Positions 5,463-5,822 of a stretch of DNA of 5,822 bases are shown here, in pieces. Position 1 is the first letter of the stretch; each line of letters opens with the position of its first letter. Source of the DNA: Phycisphaerales bacterium. GTDB taxonomy: Bacteria > Planctomycetota > Phycisphaerae > Phycisphaerales > UBA1924. Made by a program: the position numbers and the translations under genes. Below the pieces are notes generated by a model. The model was not told the DNA's origin. It ran no database searches and saw nothing but the letters and a program-made list of their open reading frames with translations. Location of the stretch: positions 1-5,822 of the forward strand of contig JAESUL010000057.1 in assembly GCA_016763115.1 (NCBI GenBank). Reading direction: 5' to 3'.

Positions 5463-5822
5463 ATGGCGAAGAAAACCATCGCAGATATTGATGTCGCATC
5501 CAAACGCGTTCTGATCCGTGTCGATTTCAATGTCCCGCTCGACGGCTCATCAATCACCGACGATCGACGCATCTGCGGCGCACTGCCCACGATCAAATCC
5601 GTCATCGAGCGAGGCGGCAAAGCCATCCTGATGTCCCACCTCGGTCGCCCCGCGGGCAAGGGCTACGAACAAGCATTCTCGATGGCCCCGATCGCCAACC
5701 GATTGGGCGAGTTGCTCGGTAAGCAAGTCACGATCCCGGCCGAAAACTGTAAAGATGCCAAGGTCGCCGCCGCAATCGACGCCATGAACGACGGCGATGT
5801 CATTTTGCTCGAAAACCTACGC
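5463..5822 (+). CDS. pgk: Phosphoglycerate kinase, N-terminal 120 residues (3' end outside window)
   Basis: Pgk transfers a phosphate between 1,3-bisphosphoglycerate and ADP, giving 3-phosphoglycerate and ATP in cytoplasmic glycolysis, and works in reverse in gluconeogenesis. The window holds exactly 120 codons of the N-terminal, 3-phosphoglycerate-binding domain. The family signature appears as [11 protein letters not shown] (16-26), with substrate-binding D21 and N23. R36 follows in ITDDRRI, and the HLGRP motif gives H59 and R62. The fragment ends in VILLENLR (113-120), the usual lead-in to the next conserved block. No key residue seen so far is missing. The full protein is normally about 390-400 residues. 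It starts 101 bases after atpH, behind a terminator and with its own RBS, so it is probably a separate transcription unit. Identity is certain. Confidence 0.97.
   Translation, partial: MAKKTIADIDVASKRVLIRVDFNVPLDGSSITDDRRICGALPTIKSVIERGGKAILMSHLGRPAGKGYEQAFSMAPIANRLGELLGKQVTIPAENCKDAKVAAAIDAMNDGDVILLENLR

Overview
The window is a compact, GC-rich bacterial housekeeping region with every recognisable gene on the + strand. It holds the 3' two thirds of an alanyl-tRNA synthetase gene (alaS, cut by the left edge), a run of six ATP synthase genes (atpZ, an atpI-like gene, atpB, atpE, atpF, atpH), a strong intrinsic terminator, and the first 120 codons of phosphoglycerate kinase (pgk, cut by the right edge). 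There is no sign of mobile elements, CRISPR arrays, tRNA or rRNA genes, or a defence system, and no stretch of 300 bases lacks a gene.

Organism: I infer a Gram-negative, probably planctomycete-like bacterium (perhaps Phycisphaerae), with modest confidence. The reasons are the eukaryote-like AlaS sequence, the signal-peptide-bearing c and b subunits, the divergent AtpI and the GC-rich, SD-poor style. No marker gene settles this.

Layout: alaS (to about 1707 or 1729) runs almost directly into atpZ (1726-1998). A 179-bp spacer with several small hairpins follows, then the atpI-like gene (2178-2621), which is tightly coupled to atpB (2624-3547). A 144-bp spacer with a GC-rich hairpin and a good Shine-Dalgarno precedes atpE (3692-4066). 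A two-tier stem-loop fills the atpE-atpF gap, atpF is 4136-4714, a small hairpin lies in the next gap, and atpH is 4756-5361. A textbook terminator (5389-5418) closes the operon, and pgk starts at 5463 with its own strong RBS.

How the genes work together: AtpB (a), AtpE (c-ring) and AtpF (b) build the membrane Fo motor, and AtpH (delta) caps the b stator to hold F1. AtpZ and AtpI are small membrane helpers usually linked to c-ring assembly or ion supply. The F1 genes atpA, atpG, atpD and atpC do not follow atpH: the transcript ends and pgk begins, so F1 must be encoded elsewhere. Intercistronic hairpins flank atpE, whose codon use is also the most selective in the window. Both fit a need for many more c subunits than a, b or delta.

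Most notable points: (1) a probable single-base frameshift in the last 40 codons of alaS, because the conserved AlaS tail continues intact in the next frame; (2) an AlaS that resembles eukaryotic cytosolic AlaRS; (3) c and b subunits that both carry signal peptides; (4) the split Fo+delta operon.
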